From the NCBI GenBank assembly GCA_017546125.1, contig JAFYXO010000022.1:1-64000 (forward strand): a DNA stretch of 64,000 nucleotides, written 5' to 3'. Shown here in pieces: positions 39,845-49,188 of this stretch. Made by a program: the position numbers and the translations under genes. The first letter of the stretch is position 1; every line of letters starts with the position of its first letter. Source of the DNA: Bacteroidales bacterium. Its GTDB lineage: Bacteria > Bacteroidota > Bacteroidia > Bacteroidales > UBA932. Below the pieces are notes generated by a model. That model ran no database searches. It was not told where the DNA came from and saw nothing but the letters and a program-made list of their open reading frames with translations.

Positions 39845-40411
39845 ATGGCAACAACAGCTGATTTCAAAAACGGACTTTATTTCAAATATGACGGCAAACC
39901 AGTATCTATCATCTGGTTCCAACACGTAAAACCTGGTAAAGGTCCAGCTTTCGTTAAAACAAAACTTCGTAACCTTGAGAACGGTAAAATCCTTGACAGA
40001 ACTTTCACTGCAGGTGAGAAAATCGAGCTTATCAATGTAGAGAGAAGACCTTACCAATACCTTTACAAAGATGATATGGGCTTCAACTTCATGCACAGTG
40101 AGACTTTCGAGCAGATCTCTCTACAAGAGGACCTTGTAGACAACGCTGACCTTATGAAAGAGGGTCAGTCAGTAGAGATGATGTTCCTTGCTGACGAAGA
40201 GAGATGTCTTACTTGCGAGCTACCTAAATATGTAGAGATGGAAGTTACCTACACTGAGCCAGCTGTTAAAGGTGACACCGCTTCTACCAACGCACTTAAA
40301 TCTTGTACCCTTGAGACTGGTGCTGAGATCATGGTTCCTCTATTCATCAACCAAGGTGACAGAATCAGAGTAAACACTGAAGATCGTTCATACGGTGAAC
40401 GCGTTAGATAG
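39845..40411 (+). CDS. efp: Elongation factor P
   Basis: 188 residues, full length, three beta-barrel domains. The KOW-like N-terminal domain carries the loop 'KPGKGPAF' with the tip residue Lys32, the position modified in other bacteria. It relieves ribosome stalling at polyproline stretches. The C-terminal signature 'INQGDRIRVNTEDRSYGERV' is clear. Codon use looks strongly biased (many aac, ctt, gta, aga), as expected for high expression. It has its own promoter at 39799. Confidence 0.97.
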   Translation: MATTADFKNGLYFKYDGKPVSIIWFQHVKPGKGPAFVKTKLRNLENGKILDRTFTAGEKIELINVERRPYQYLYKDDMGFNFMHSETFEQISLQEDLVDNADLMKEGQSVEMMFLADEERCLTCELPKYVEMEVTYTEPAVKGDTASTNALKSCTLETGAEIMVPLFINQGDRIRVNTEDRSYGERVR

Positions 40412-40426
40412 TACTAATTCTATCCT

Positions 40427-41926
40427 ATGAAAAATCTATTTATCATAATTGTAATGTCCATAATCGTATCCGGTTGTGGACATTCTTTGTCTAAAGCAGA
40501 CCTTAGCGATGCCAATATCGAAAAAGTGATCGCTGCCGGAAATTTCACCGAAGCAGAAAAACTTATCAAGACAAAAATCGCTACCGAAGAACTGACCCCT
40601 GCCCAAGTATGGGACCTCAACTTCAAAATTGAAGTTATGGATCGTATCCGCAAGGATTTCAATAAAGACGACTCCACTATATTTGCACAACTTCAGAAAT
40701 ACTACCCTGAAGTGACCCGCGAGGATATGGCAAAATGGGAAGAGAAACTCATCCTTGAGTCTATGATCATCGACGGAGAGAAAAAATACTACAAATACTC
40801 TGCGCGCAATGTGTTTAGAATTGACGAGGAGGCTGAGCAGCTTTTCAACAAGACTCACCCCTACTCTCCAGATCCACTTGATACATTTGTAGACGAGTCA
40901 GTTACCAAAGTTCTTAAGACAGCCCGCAAAACCGGCAAATCAATTGTAGAGCCTGAGAAACTCAAGATCCGCTACTGGATCTCTGTCAAACCTGATGAGG
41001 TTCCTGCAGGTGAAGTGGTAAGGGTTTGGATGCCATACCTTCGAAATGAAGATATCTACAAAAACATCAAACTTGTCGCTACATCTCAGCCTGACTACAT
41101 TATCTCTCCTGAGCAATATGCACACAGAAGCATCTATATGGAGAAAGTGGCAGAGGCAGGCAAACGTACCGAGTTCTGGTATGAAATGACTTTCACCACT
41201 CACCACAAATTCCACGATTTTGAGCCACAGGATGTAAAACCTTACGATACCCAGAGCGAGCTTTACAAAACTTATACTGCTGAGAGAGCTCCTCACATCG
41301 TATTCAGCGACAGAATCAAAAACATCACCGATTCTCTTGTTAAAGGTGAAACCAACCCTTACTTGAAATCTGTAAGGATCTTCGACTGGATTTGTGACCA
41401 CTTCCCATGGGCAAGTGCCAGAGAGTATTCAACACTTGACAACATCCCTGAGTATGTTATCACCAACGACCATGGTGACTGCGGACAGGTAGCACTTCTT
41501 TTCATCACTATGGCCAGATATGCTGGTATCCCTGCCAAATGGGAGAGCGGATGGATGCTTCACCCTATGGAGATTAACCTTCACGACTGGGTAAGAGTTT
41601 ATTATGAAGGTGTAGGTTGGGTAGGTGTTGACCCATCATTCGGTAGAGTTATCCTTAAAGAGGAACTTGAGCACAACGCTCCACGTGGACGCGTCCTGCC
41701 AAGTGCTGACAAATCAAAATTGGACAGTGACTACTTCTACTTCTATACTCACGGTATGGATGCATGGAGATTTATCGTTAACTCTGACTACTCCCAACCT
41801 TTTTACCCTGCCAAGATTCACCCTCGCAGTGAGACAGTGGACTTCCAAAGAGGTGAAGTGGAGTGGAGAGGCGAAAACCTATACTTCGGCCGCTGGAACT
41901 ACGATATGGAACTGGAAATTCTATAG
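40427..41926 (+). CDS. Lipoprotein with transglutaminase-like domain
   Basis: 499 residues. The lipoprotein signal (lipobox 'IVSGC', Cys17) is followed by a helical N-terminal region, a beta-rich domain (about 180-290) and a transglutaminase/cysteine-protease-like core with the triad Cys352 ('GDCGQ'), His386 ('LHDW') and Asp402 ('VDPSFG'). All three are present, so it may be an active peptidase, amidase or transglutaminase acting in the periplasm or on the surface. The substrate is unknown. 15 bp after efp; ends at a strong terminator. Confidence 0.88.
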   Translation: MKNLFIIIVMSIIVSGCGHSLSKADLSDANIEKVIAAGNFTEAEKLIKTKIATEELTPAQVWDLNFKIEVMDRIRKDFNKDDSTIFAQLQKYYPEVTREDMAKWEEKLILESMIIDGEKKYYKYSARNVFRIDEEAEQLFNKTHPYSPDPLDTFVDESVTKVLKTARKTGKSIVEPEKLKIRYWISVKPDEVPAGEVVRVWMPYLRNEDIYKNIKLVATSQPDYIISPEQYAHRSIYMEKVAEAGKRTEFWYEMTFTTHHKFHDFEPQDVKPYDTQSELYKTYTAERAPHIVFSDRIKNITDSLVKGETNPYLKSVRIFDWICDHFPWASAREYSTLDNIPEYVITNDHGDCGQVALLFITMARYAGIPAKWESGWMLHPMEINLHDWVRVYYEGVGWVGVDPSFGRVILKEELEHNAPRGRVLPSADKSKLDSDYFYFYTHGMDAWRFIVNSDYSQPFYPAKIHPRSETVDFQRGEVEWRGENLYFGRWNYDMELEIL

Positions 41927-41952
41927 TCACACGCGACATACTATTGCCCACA

Positions 41953-41982
41953 AAAGCCTCCGACTCCCCGGAGGCTTTTTTT
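41953..41982 (+). terminator. Rho-independent terminator after the transglutaminase-like gene
   Basis: aagcctccg/cggaggctt stem (41954-41962 with 41969-41977) with a T-tract to 41982. The A-run on the left side makes it potentially bidirectional. Confidence 0.9.
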
Positions 41983-41992
41983 GCTCCCTCAT

Positions 41993-42037
41993 CTTCACCC
42001 AGAACAACACCCTCCCTCTTCACCCCGAACAACACCC
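41993..42037. repeat. 25-bp tandem duplication
   Basis: cttcacccagaacaacaccc (41993-42012) recurs with one change at 42018-42037. Two copies; no function apparent. Confidence 0.5.
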
Positions 42038-42056
42038 CCCTGTAACGGTTCTTACA

Positions 42057-42166
42057 TTGCGTCAGCAACTAACTGATATTCAACCACTTCCTATACCTAA
42101 GGGTGGGTAAAATCACCCACCCTCGCGTCCAGGATATCACTGAGTATCAACGAGTTACTGACGCAA
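42057..42166. repeat. Large nested inverted repeat (cruciform-like)
   Basis: The outer arms 42057-42082 and 42141-42166 are complementary at 21 of 26 positions. The centre has a perfect 8-bp stem (gggtgggt 42101-42108 with acccaccc 42115-42122) and a six-base loop. It stands in a 390-bp gap between two transcription units. The size and imperfect outer arms resemble small non-autonomous elements (MITE/REP-like) or a protein-binding site. No target-site duplication was found by eye. Confidence 0.5.
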
Positions 42167-42204
42167 AAAAATCGGACTAACTGACAGTATGCAGACTGAC
42201 AAGC

Positions 42205-42246
42205 AACCAGAAGAGAACAACCAGAAGAGAATGACCAGAAGAGAAC
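42205..42246. repeat. Three tandem 14-bp repeats
   Basis: Units 42205-42218, 42219-42232 and 42233-42246 share accagaagagaa with one or two changes each. A partly related agaacaaca motif occurs in the 25-bp repeats upstream. Non-coding; function unknown. Confidence 0.55.
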
Positions 42247-42320
42247 AGCCGGCAAACAGGATTTGCAGTAATATGGGTATGCCGGGTGAACAGGTGTGAC
42301 AACTAGCCACCACCGTGAAT

Positions 42321-42941
42321 TTACAGTTTATGGATAACGTTTATCCCGTCACGGATAGGGATGATCACATTGTCTACACGGGTATCCTCCTGAACCATCT
42401 TATTAAATGCAATGATAGACTGCGTCTGAGCATCTTTGGGAGGATTGTCCATGAGGACTTTGCCGCTCCACAGAACATTGTCGGCAAGGATGTATCCACC
42501 GGGGCGAACCTTATCAAAAACCAGATTATAGTACTGGATATATTCCCTTTTATTCGCATCGATATATACTATATCGTACATCTTGTCAAGGGTGGGGATT
42601 ATCTGTTTGGCATCGCCGATATGTAGATGGGCCATATCTTCCCTCCCCGGGACATCTATAAGTCCGGCTCTTCTGAATCCCCCTCTGATGATATCCTCCA
42701 GCTCATCGTAGACCTCTATAGTATCGACAGATCCACCCTCCTGAAGCCCTCTCGACAGGCAGATAGTGGAGTATCCGGTAAAGGCTCCAAGTTCCAGAAT
42801 ATTGGTAGGACGCACCATTAGCGAGAACGCCTGAAGGAGCCTCCCCTGATCTCCGTTGGAGAGCATACGGGCCTGTTTGGTACAGAGGTTGGTCTGTCTC
42901 TCCACCCACTCCAACGCTTTATTCAGAACTTGTGCATCCAT
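42321..42941 (-). CDS. SAM-dependent O-methyltransferase (class I)
   Basis: 206 residues of the catechol/caffeoyl-CoA O-methyltransferase type: 'ILELGAFTGYSTICLSRGL' (SAM motif I, about 55-73), 'VDTIEVYDEL', 'YDIVYIDANKREYIQYY' (metal-binding Asp region, about 141-157) and 'GGYILADNVLWSGKV'. In Bacteroidetes such genes are common; the physiological acceptor is unknown. It ends 3 bp after the M16 peptidase gene on the same strand. Confidence 0.9.
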   Translation of the reverse strand: MDAQVLNKALEWVERQTNLCTKQARMLSNGDQGRLLQAFSLMVRPTNILELGAFTGYSTICLSRGLQEGGSVDTIEVYDELEDIIRGGFRRAGLIDVPGREDMAHLHIGDAKQIIPTLDKMYDIVYIDANKREYIQYYNLVFDKVRPGGYILADNVLWSGKVLMDNPPKDAQTQSIIAFNKMVQEDTRVDNVIIPIRDGINVIHKL

Positions 42942-42944
42942 ATT

Positions 42945-44183
42945 CTACATATAGGTTAATCTGCATAGTTTTTCTGGGGCAAATATCTCATTTGCCACCT
43001 CCTGCACCTCATTGGCGGTCACCGCCTCTATCATCTCCCTCATCTTCCCTGTACCTATCACCTCTCTGAATACAAGCAGACTTTTCCCCATTGAGAGGCA
43101 TTGCGCCTCGCTATTGTCTGATGAGATGGCAAGCTGCCCAAGGAGCTGTTTTTTTGCGCTCTTCAAGGCCCTGTCGGACATTGGAGCACTTCTGAATTTC
43201 TCCAGCTCCCCATCTACAAGTCTGACACATTTCTCATAGTATTGCTTGTCGCAGCCAAAATAGATAGAGACTATACCGGTATCGGAATATTGTCCGTAGG
43301 TCGCATCGACATTGTAGACAAGGGCATTCTTCTCGCGGAGAATGGTGTTGAGCCTCGAATTGGCAGCAGGGCCTCCGAGGATATTTATAAGGAGGATCAG
43401 CGCAATCCTCTTTTTCTCATAGTACGGGTAGGCGCGCGCCCCGATGACGCAGTGGGTCTGATGACCCTTCCTGTTCACCACCTTATTGAAAGGGGCAATC
43501 TCCCCCATTCTGGGTGGGATTTTGAACTCTGAAGATGTCGCGAGCGGGCTCTCCATTGCCTCTGGTGCATATTTTAGAAGAGCTTTGCGGAGCAATTCAC
43601 GGACCTTCTCCTCCTTGGCATCAGCCACTACGGTAAATGCCATATTCCCAAGGGTGAAATGGGTGTTGACATAGTCATGAAGCTCCTGCACGCCGATTTT
43701 TTTGAGGGTCCTGGTCTTTCCGAGAACGGGCATTGAGAGATTTGTCCCTTCGAAAAGGAGCTCCTCGAAATCGTCAAAAATCTGATCGGCAGGGGAATCC
43801 TTGTAGGTAATGATCTCATCCAGCACCACTGCCTTCTCCTTCTCCAGCTCCTTTGGGGAGAATTTGGGGCAGAAAGCAAGCTCTACGAGCAATCCTATTG
43901 CCCTGGCAAGGTCCTCCTTGAGGACGGTCGAGTGGATGACAATCTCCTCCTTCGTGGTAAAAGCGTTGAGCTCTCCACCCAATTTCTCGATATAGGAGTT
44001 GATGCTTGAGGCCGATTTATACTCGGTCCCCTTGAAGATCATGTGCTCGGTCAAATGGGCAATGCCGCCGAATGTCTGATCCTCGCGGCGTGTGCCGGAA
44101 CGGATAGATAGGGCGCAATATGCCACTGGAGAGGCACTTTTCTTGAAGAGGAACTGTAATCCCTTGAAATCGATCTCACCCAT
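42945..44183 (-). CDS. M16 family zinc peptidase
   Basis: 412 residues. The inverted zinc motif HxxEH is H43-L-T-E-H47 with a distal Glu about 75 residues later ('EKEKAVVLDEI'). Two M16 half-domains are present, the second being catalytically inactive as usual. No signal peptide is evident, so cytoplasmic or processed. It probably degrades peptides or processes an unknown partner. 12 bp after the exported-protein gene. Confidence 0.93.
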   Translation of the reverse strand: MGEIDFKGLQFLFKKSASPVAYCALSIRSGTRREDQTFGGIAHLTEHMIFKGTEYKSASSINSYIEKLGGELNAFTTKEEIVIHSTVLKEDLARAIGLLVELAFCPKFSPKELEKEKAVVLDEIITYKDSPADQIFDDFEELLFEGTNLSMPVLGKTRTLKKIGVQELHDYVNTHFTLGNMAFTVVADAKEEKVRELLRKALLKYAPEAMESPLATSSEFKIPPRMGEIAPFNKVVNRKGHQTHCVIGARAYPYYEKKRIALILLINILGGPAANSRLNTILREKNALVYNVDATYGQYSDTGIVSIYFGCDKQYYEKCVRLVDGELEKFRSAPMSDRALKSAKKQLLGQLAISSDNSEAQCLSMGKSLLVFREVIGTGKMREMIEAVTANEVQEVANEIFAPEKLCRLTYM

Positions 44184-44195
44184 AGAAGGAACGGT

Positions 44196-45053
44196 TTAGA
44201 AAGAGTATGGAGCTGCTATCCTCTTGTAATCCTCTGGGGTGAATCCTATTCCGAATTTACCCATCATCTTATGTTTCTTGTATAGGAAAAGCTCTCTGCT
44301 ATCGGTGCTGACAAGCATCTTGAAGCAATAAGCCCCCTTCTGATTTACACTTGGGGATACGATAATGGCCACAAGTGTCTCCTTGTCCCAATCCTTTATT
44401 GCCCTCTCCTTCTCCTCTTTGGTCACAAGCTTGGCTTTCCCTTTGAAATCCTCATCAAGCATCTCCTGGGTCACCTCGAAAGCGAAATCCTCCTGACAGA
44501 AAAGGATGGTCCTCCCGCTCGCCTCATTCATATTGTCAGTATAGGCACTGACACCTATGATGGATGAGAATTTACGCTCCTGAATCTTGACAACATGTGA
44601 CTGGATAATATTAATAAATGGGGCAAGATATGCGAAAGAGTCACCTGAATCGTCATCCAATGTACGGTAAGGCAATGACATGATCTCGGGCATACGGTTC
44701 AGACCCTTGACCGCATCCTCTGATCCCCTTAGGAGGGTCAGAAACTCCATCGACGGCTCCTTCTCCTTGCTGAACTGGCCATCTACCCTCATCAGGAAGT
44801 AGTAGCTTGTATCGCACTTGATCTGCTCGAATTTATCCATAGGACAAATCTCAAATGGTGAGAGATACCAGTATTTCTTCACGGCATCGATAAGCATAAT
44901 ATCGTCCAATGAGTGGTTACCTTTGACCACCACCTGAGTGGTTCTCTTGTCAAAGTCCTTCAAATCATCCTTTTTCTGAAAGATATTCTTCACTTGTGCA
45001 GACAATGACAAGGTAAGCAGAATAGATACAGACAGGGTTATAAACTTCTTCAT
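44196..45053 (-). CDS. Exported protein of unknown function
   Basis: 285 residues from ATG 45053 (an upstream ATG at 45062 only adds three residues before the signal peptide). Signal peptide 1-20 ('FITLSVSILLTLSLSAQ'), then a mixed alpha/beta protein without a motif I recognise. Family-like features include 'FYLLRVDGQF'-type strands and charged helices. Probably periplasmic. First gene of a three-gene minus-strand unit with the M16 peptidase and O-methyltransferase. Confidence 0.8.
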   Translation of the reverse strand: MKKFITLSVSILLTLSLSAQVKNIFQKKDDLKDFDKRTTQVVVKGNHSLDDIMLIDAVKKYWYLSPFEICPMDKFEQIKCDTSYYFLMRVDGQFSKEKEPSMEFLTLLRGSEDAVKGLNRMPEIMSLPYRTLDDDSGDSFAYLAPFINIIQSHVVKIQERKFSSIIGVSAYTDNMNEASGRTILFCQEDFAFEVTQEMLDEDFKGKAKLVTKEEKERAIKDWDKETLVAIIVSPSVNQKGAYCFKMLVSTDSRELFLYKKHKMMGKFGIGFTPEDYKRIAAPYSF

Positions 45054-45073
45054 AATACACAATTTTAGTGGTG

Positions 45074-45081
45074 CAAAAATA
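45074..45081 (-). promoter_or_regulatory. -7 box of the exported-protein operon
   Basis: TATTTTTG on the minus strand (45081-45074) fits TAnnTTTG; the ATG at 45053 is 20 bp downstream. Back to back with the dnaX promoter. Confidence 0.55.
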
Positions 45082-45102
45082 GCAATTAATATGAATTATT
45101 TG

Positions 45103-45110
45103 TACTTTTG
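45103..45110 (+). promoter_or_regulatory. -7 box at the dnaX start
   Basis: TACTTTTG fits TAnnTTTG and ends 6 bp before the dnaX ATG (45117), implying a leaderless message. Confidence 0.5.
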
Positions 45111-45116
45111 TGAGAT

Positions 45117-46898
45117 ATGGAACAATTCATAGTATCAGCCAGGAAATATCGTCCCAACTCATTTGAGTCGTTGATCGGACAAGAGAACATCGCCAAAACC
45201 CTGAAGAACTCCATTCTTCGTGGACAGTTGGCTCACGCCTATCTGTTTTGCGGTCCAAGAGGTGTCGGCAAGACCACCTCTGCAAGGATTTTTGCCAAAT
45301 CGATAAACTGTCTCAACCCGTCGGAGGATATGGAGCCATGCGGCCAATGTGAGTCGTGCCTCTCATTCTCAGAGGGCAGATCCTACTGTATACATGAATT
45401 GGATGCTGCATCAAACAACTCTGTGGATGATATCCGCAATCTCACAGAGATGGTGCGTATCCCACCCCAGATCGGCAAGTACAGCGTATATATCATCGAT
45501 GAGGTGCACATGCTGTCTGCTGCCGCTTTCAACGCCTTCCTGAAGACACTTGAGGAACCGCCTGCATACGCTATCTTCATTCTGGCCACTACAGAAAAGC
45601 ATAAGATCCTCCCAACTATCCTTTCGAGGTGCCAGACCTACGATTTCAACAGGATCTCTATCCCCGACATGGTTAAAAACCTCTCTGACATAGCAGAGAA
45701 AGAGGGGGTTAAGATAGAGGAGGATGCTCTCCACATTCTGGCTCAGAAGGCAGACGGAGCAATGCGTGATGCCCTTACCCTCTTCGACCAGACCGTAGCA
45801 TTCTGCGGAAAGGACATCAAATATGACCAGGTTATAGCAAACCTCAACATCCTTGACTACGAATACTACTTCAGACTGATAGACCATTTCATTTGTGCAG
45901 ATTACACATCTGCCCTATTGATTTTTGATGAGATATTATCAAAAGGGTTCAATGCCCTCCATTTCATTTCGGGATTGAGCTCTCACTTGAGGGATCTTAT
46001 CGTCTGCAGAAAAGAGGCATCTGAGTCGTTATTGCAGCTCCCTGCTTCACTCGTCAAAAGATACAAAGAACAATCGGCCAACTGCTCAGTACCTTTCTTG
46101 TATGAGGCGCTGAACATCACTACCAACTGCGAGTCGGCTTACAGGCAAAGCGGAAACCAGAGACTGCTCATCGAATTCACATTGATGAAGCTCTCATTCC
46201 TTATTCAGGGGGTCGGGGCAATACAGCCTGCCACCCCTACCTCTACACCTGCAACAGCTGTGCCATCGCAGCAGGCACCCGCTGTCAAACCTGCACCTGC
46301 GCCTGCACCGGTGGCCACACCAGCCGCTCCTGCACCTGCTGTTCAAGTGGAACCGGCAGCACCAGCACCAGTGCCAACACCTGCTCCAGCTCCAGCTGAG
46401 GCACCGGCTCCCAAAACGGCACCTAAAACCGGTGGTCTTTCATTGAAGGATATGCTGATGAAAGCTGAGAAGAGGGCACAGGGGATAGAGGTGGCCACAG
46501 AGACCGAATCGGGAGAGAAACCATTCACTATGGAGGAGTTCATGGTAGCATGGAAAGAGCTGATAGAGGGGGAAAAAGAGGCCAAAAGGACATCACTTGC
46601 CATAACTTTGGAACAATATACCCCTATCCTGCTTGAAGACGGATTGACTGTCGAATTCTATGTGAGCAATGATGCCCAGAAAGGGTGGATAGAGGAGAAG
46701 AGACTTCTGAAGATGATTTCTCAGATGAGGGGCAAACTTCAGAACAAAAAGATGAATCTTAAAGTGGAGGTGAAAGAGTCACCTGTAGGGGACAATTCAC
46801 CAAAACTGTACACCAATAGAGATAAAGGGGAATTCCTTTTGAAGGAGCACGAGGCTGTAAGGGATTTGGCCCAAAAACTGGAACTTGACATCAAATAG
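45117..46898 (+). CDS. dnaX: DNA polymerase III subunits gamma and tau
   Basis: 593 residues. AAA+ clamp-loader ATPase: Walker A 'GPRGVGKTT' (about 46-54), the zinc module with four Cys (about 64-80, '[17 protein letters not shown]'), Walker B 'DEVHM' and the SRC motif 'LSRCQ'. The clamp-loader collar extends to about 370. A Pro/Ala-rich linker (about 380-440) leads to a C-terminal tail that would be tau-specific. No A-rich slippery site was noticed that would make a short gamma form. It loads the beta clamp and links replisome parts. Confidence 0.95.
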   Translation: MEQFIVSARKYRPNSFESLIGQENIAKTLKNSILRGQLAHAYLFCGPRGVGKTTSARIFAKSINCLNPSEDMEPCGQCESCLSFSEGRSYCIHELDAASNNSVDDIRNLTEMVRIPPQIGKYSVYIIDEVHMLSAAAFNAFLKTLEEPPAYAIFILATTEKHKILPTILSRCQTYDFNRISIPDMVKNLSDIAEKEGVKIEEDALHILAQKADGAMRDALTLFDQTVAFCGKDIKYDQVIANLNILDYEYYFRLIDHFICADYTSALLIFDEILSKGFNALHFISGLSSHLRDLIVCRKEASESLLQLPASLVKRYKEQSANCSVPFLYEALNITTNCESAYRQSGNQRLLIEFTLMKLSFLIQGVGAIQPATPTSTPATAVPSQQAPAVKPAPAPAPVATPAAPAPAVQVEPAAPAPVPTPAPAPAEAPAPKTAPKTGGLSLKDMLMKAEKRAQGIEVATETESGEKPFTMEEFMVAWKELIEGEKEAKRTSLAITLEQYTPILLEDGLTVEFYVSNDAQKGWIEEKRLLKMISQMRGKLQNKKMNLKVEVKESPVGDNSPKLYTNRDKGEFLLKEHEAVRDLAQKLELDIK

Positions 46899-46902
46899 AG
46901 AC

Positions 46903-47679
46903 ATGAGACTATATAGCGAAAATCTGATTAAGAAATATGGCGCCAGGACAGTGGTGAAAGGTGTGTCAATAGAGGTACACCAAGGTGAAATCGTGGGGTT
47001 GCTTGGTCCCAACGGTGCAGGTAAGACCACAAGTTTCTATATGATAACCGGCCTTATCAAACCCAATGAGGGGAGAATATTTCTGGAAGATGAAGATGGC
47101 ACAACTGAAGAGATCACCAAACTCCCCATGTACATGAGGGCGAAGAAAGGTCTTGGCTATCTGGCACAGGAGGCTTCGGTATTCAGAAAGATGAGTGTGG
47201 AGGACAACATTATGTCTGTTATGGAGATGTCAGACCTCACCAAGCAGCAGAGAAAAGAGCGTCTCGAATCGCTTATCGACGAGTTCAGACTTCACAAAGT
47301 GAGAAAGAGTCTGGGTGTGCAGCTTTCCGGTGGAGAGCGACGCAGATGTGAGATCGCAAGGGCACTTGCCATTGACCCAAAATTCATCCTTCTTGATGAG
47401 CCTTTTGCAGGCGTGGACCCGATCGCCGTAGAGGATATCCAGCACATTATTGCCAAGCTAAAATATAAGAATATCGGTGTCATCATTACCGACCACAATG
47501 TCCATGAGACACTTGCGATTACAGACAGAGCATACCTCCTTTACGAAGGTACCATTCTGGAGAGCGGTACAGCTGAGATGCTGGCCAATAACCCAGAGGT
47601 CCGACGCAAATACCTCGGACAGAACTTCGAGCTCCGCAAAGCGGTCCTCCGCGAGAAAAAAGAGGACGAAGAGGAATAA
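46903..47679 (+). CDS. lptB: LPS export ABC transporter ATP-binding protein
   Basis: 258 residues from ATG 46903 ('[13 protein letters not shown]'); a TTG at 46885 would overlap dnaX and is rejected. Walker A 'GPNGAGKTT', Q-loop 'LAQEASVF', signature 'LSGGERRR', Walker B '[13 protein letters not shown]' and H-loop 'ITDHN' match LptB, including the 'DHNVHETL' block. It powers LPS transport from the inner membrane with LptF/LptG/LptC, which are not in the window. 4 bp after dnaX. Confidence 0.94.
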   Translation: MRLYSENLIKKYGARTVVKGVSIEVHQGEIVGLLGPNGAGKTTSFYMITGLIKPNEGRIFLEDEDGTTEEITKLPMYMRAKKGLGYLAQEASVFRKMSVEDNIMSVMEMSDLTKQQRKERLESLIDEFRLHKVRKSLGVQLSGGERRRCEIARALAIDPKFILLDEPFAGVDPIAVEDIQHIIAKLKYKNIGVIITDHNVHETLAITDRAYLLYEGTILESGTAEMLANNPEVRRKYLGQNFELRKAVLREKKEDEEE

Positions 47680-47695
47680 AAACTGCAGGTTAACC

Positions 47696-49036
47696 CTACT
47701 CCTCTACCAGCACCTTCACAGATTTGTTGAAGTACTCCATGGCTGCAAAGTGATTTATCGCCTTGTGGGCCTCCTCTTTTGCTCTGTTGAAGTCATCCAT
47801 TTTATCCTTTGGAACAGGGACAGCCGGTGGCATTTTCATGGTTAGAGGGTTGATTGGTGATCCATTTTTCCACACACGGAAATCGAGGTGAGGTCCGGTA
47901 GAACGCCCTGTACTGCCCACATAACCGATAACCTGACCCTGTTTAACACGTGTTCCCACAGCGATACCTTTGCCATATTTGGACAAGTGTAGATATGCGG
48001 ATGTATATACAGAATTGTGTTTGATCTTCACAGTATGGCCGCCGGCACCTTTGTACCCTTTCTCCACCACCACGCCATCTCCGATACTCACCACAGGGGT
48101 ACCTGTAGGGGCAGCATAGTCAATACCCGTATGTGGCTGAACCTTACGTGTGATAGGGTGCCTTCTGTTGTATGTAAAACCTGAACTGATCCTCTTGTAG
48201 TTAAGCGGAGCCTTCAAAAATGCCTTACGCATACTTTCACCCTTTTCATTCCAGTACTCATTACCCTGGTCATCCAACACATAATGATATGACAGATAAC
48301 TGTTGCCAGAATGGGTAAACTCTGCATATTTTACATTTCCAATATCCAACACATTACCCTTGTAACTCATCACCTCGTAAAGGGCCTTGAATGAGTCACC
48401 CCTCTGAAGACCGAAGAAGTCGATACTCCAGGCATAGATATCCGAAAGGCTTAGTGCCAAAAGTGGGGTAACACCCGCTTTCTGGAGATCTGCCCATAGG
48501 GAGGTATTGATAGTCACCTCAGCATAGTGAAGTATGGTTTCGATCTCTTTTTCGTGTATGGCTACAGTGAGTGAATCCTTCAGACCGAATACCACAAACG
48601 AGTGTGCATCTTTCTCATATACAAGATAATCAAGACGTGCTGAGGAATCTTTCGAAGTGTATGTATGATACTCGTTCCCTACCCTGATCTGCCTTACATC
48701 AAAGACCCCTTTACATTTCTGTGTCAAATCATACACCACTTTGGCTGGGACACCATTCTTGTCAAGGATAGTGGAAAAGAACTCCCCTTTACCCACTTTA
48801 TGCTCCTCCACATCGTAGAGTGCAATAGGAATCCCGTACTCATAGATGGTCGTATCAGCACTTTCTGACACCACCTCCTGGTATACCCTCTCCCTATTCA
48901 CCTCCAAAGGGGATATAAGGAAGAAAATGATTACCGCCAGGGCCACTCCCAGCACCACAAGAAACCACTTCAAGAAGTTTTTATTCAAGAATATAGAGCG
49001 TAGAGTCTCTTTGAACTCATCTGTAAAAATCTGCAT
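47696..49036 (-). CDS. M23 family metallopeptidase (LytM-like)
   Basis: 446 residues. An N-terminal membrane helix (about 23-42) precedes an OapA/LysM-like region and a C-terminal M23 domain: 'HTGIDYAAPTGTPV' (zinc ligands His and Asp), 'YLHLSKYG' and 'GPHLDFRVW'. The last motif is normally H-x-H; here the second His is Asp. Asp may still bind zinc, and I recall this form from other Bacteroidetes, but lower activity or a regulatory role like EnvC is possible. Probably acts on cell-wall peptides in the periplasm. Lies between lptB (convergent) and the dcw cluster (divergent). Confidence 0.88.
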   Translation of the reverse strand: MQIFTDEFKETLRSIFLNKNFLKWFLVVLGVALAVIIFFLISPLEVNRERVYQEVVSESADTTIYEYGIPIALYDVEEHKVGKGEFFSTILDKNGVPAKVVYDLTQKCKGVFDVRQIRVGNEYHTYTSKDSSARLDYLVYEKDAHSFVVFGLKDSLTVAIHEKEIETILHYAEVTINTSLWADLQKAGVTPLLALSLSDIYAWSIDFFGLQRGDSFKALYEVMSYKGNVLDIGNVKYAEFTHSGNSYLSYHYVLDDQGNEYWNEKGESMRKAFLKAPLNYKRISSGFTYNRRHPITRKVQPHTGIDYAAPTGTPVVSIGDGVVVEKGYKGAGGHTVKIKHNSVYTSAYLHLSKYGKGIAVGTRVKQGQVIGYVGSTGRSTGPHLDFRVWKNGSPINPLTMKMPPAVPVPKDKMDDFNRAKEEAHKAINHFAAMEYFNKSVKVLVEE

Positions 49037-49119
49037 AACAGTAAGGGTAATTTATTATGTCACGAAAGTAATCTATTTTTTTGAAAATTGACAATAAATT
49101 GTGGAAAACTTTGTAATAA

Positions 49120-49154
49120 TTTGGAATGAAATGGAAAATTAATAGCTATCTTTG
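49120..49154 (+). promoter_or_regulatory. Promoter of the dcw cluster (mraZ)
   Basis: TTTG (49120-49123) and TATCTTTG (49147-49154) resemble the Bacteroidetes -33/-7 pair at a slightly long spacing of 23 bp. The mraZ ATG is 34 bp downstream. The next genes are packed so tightly that this is likely to be the main promoter of the cluster. Confidence 0.6.
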
Positions 49155-49188
49155 CATTCACTAAATAGGCTAAAAGGCAAGGATAAAA

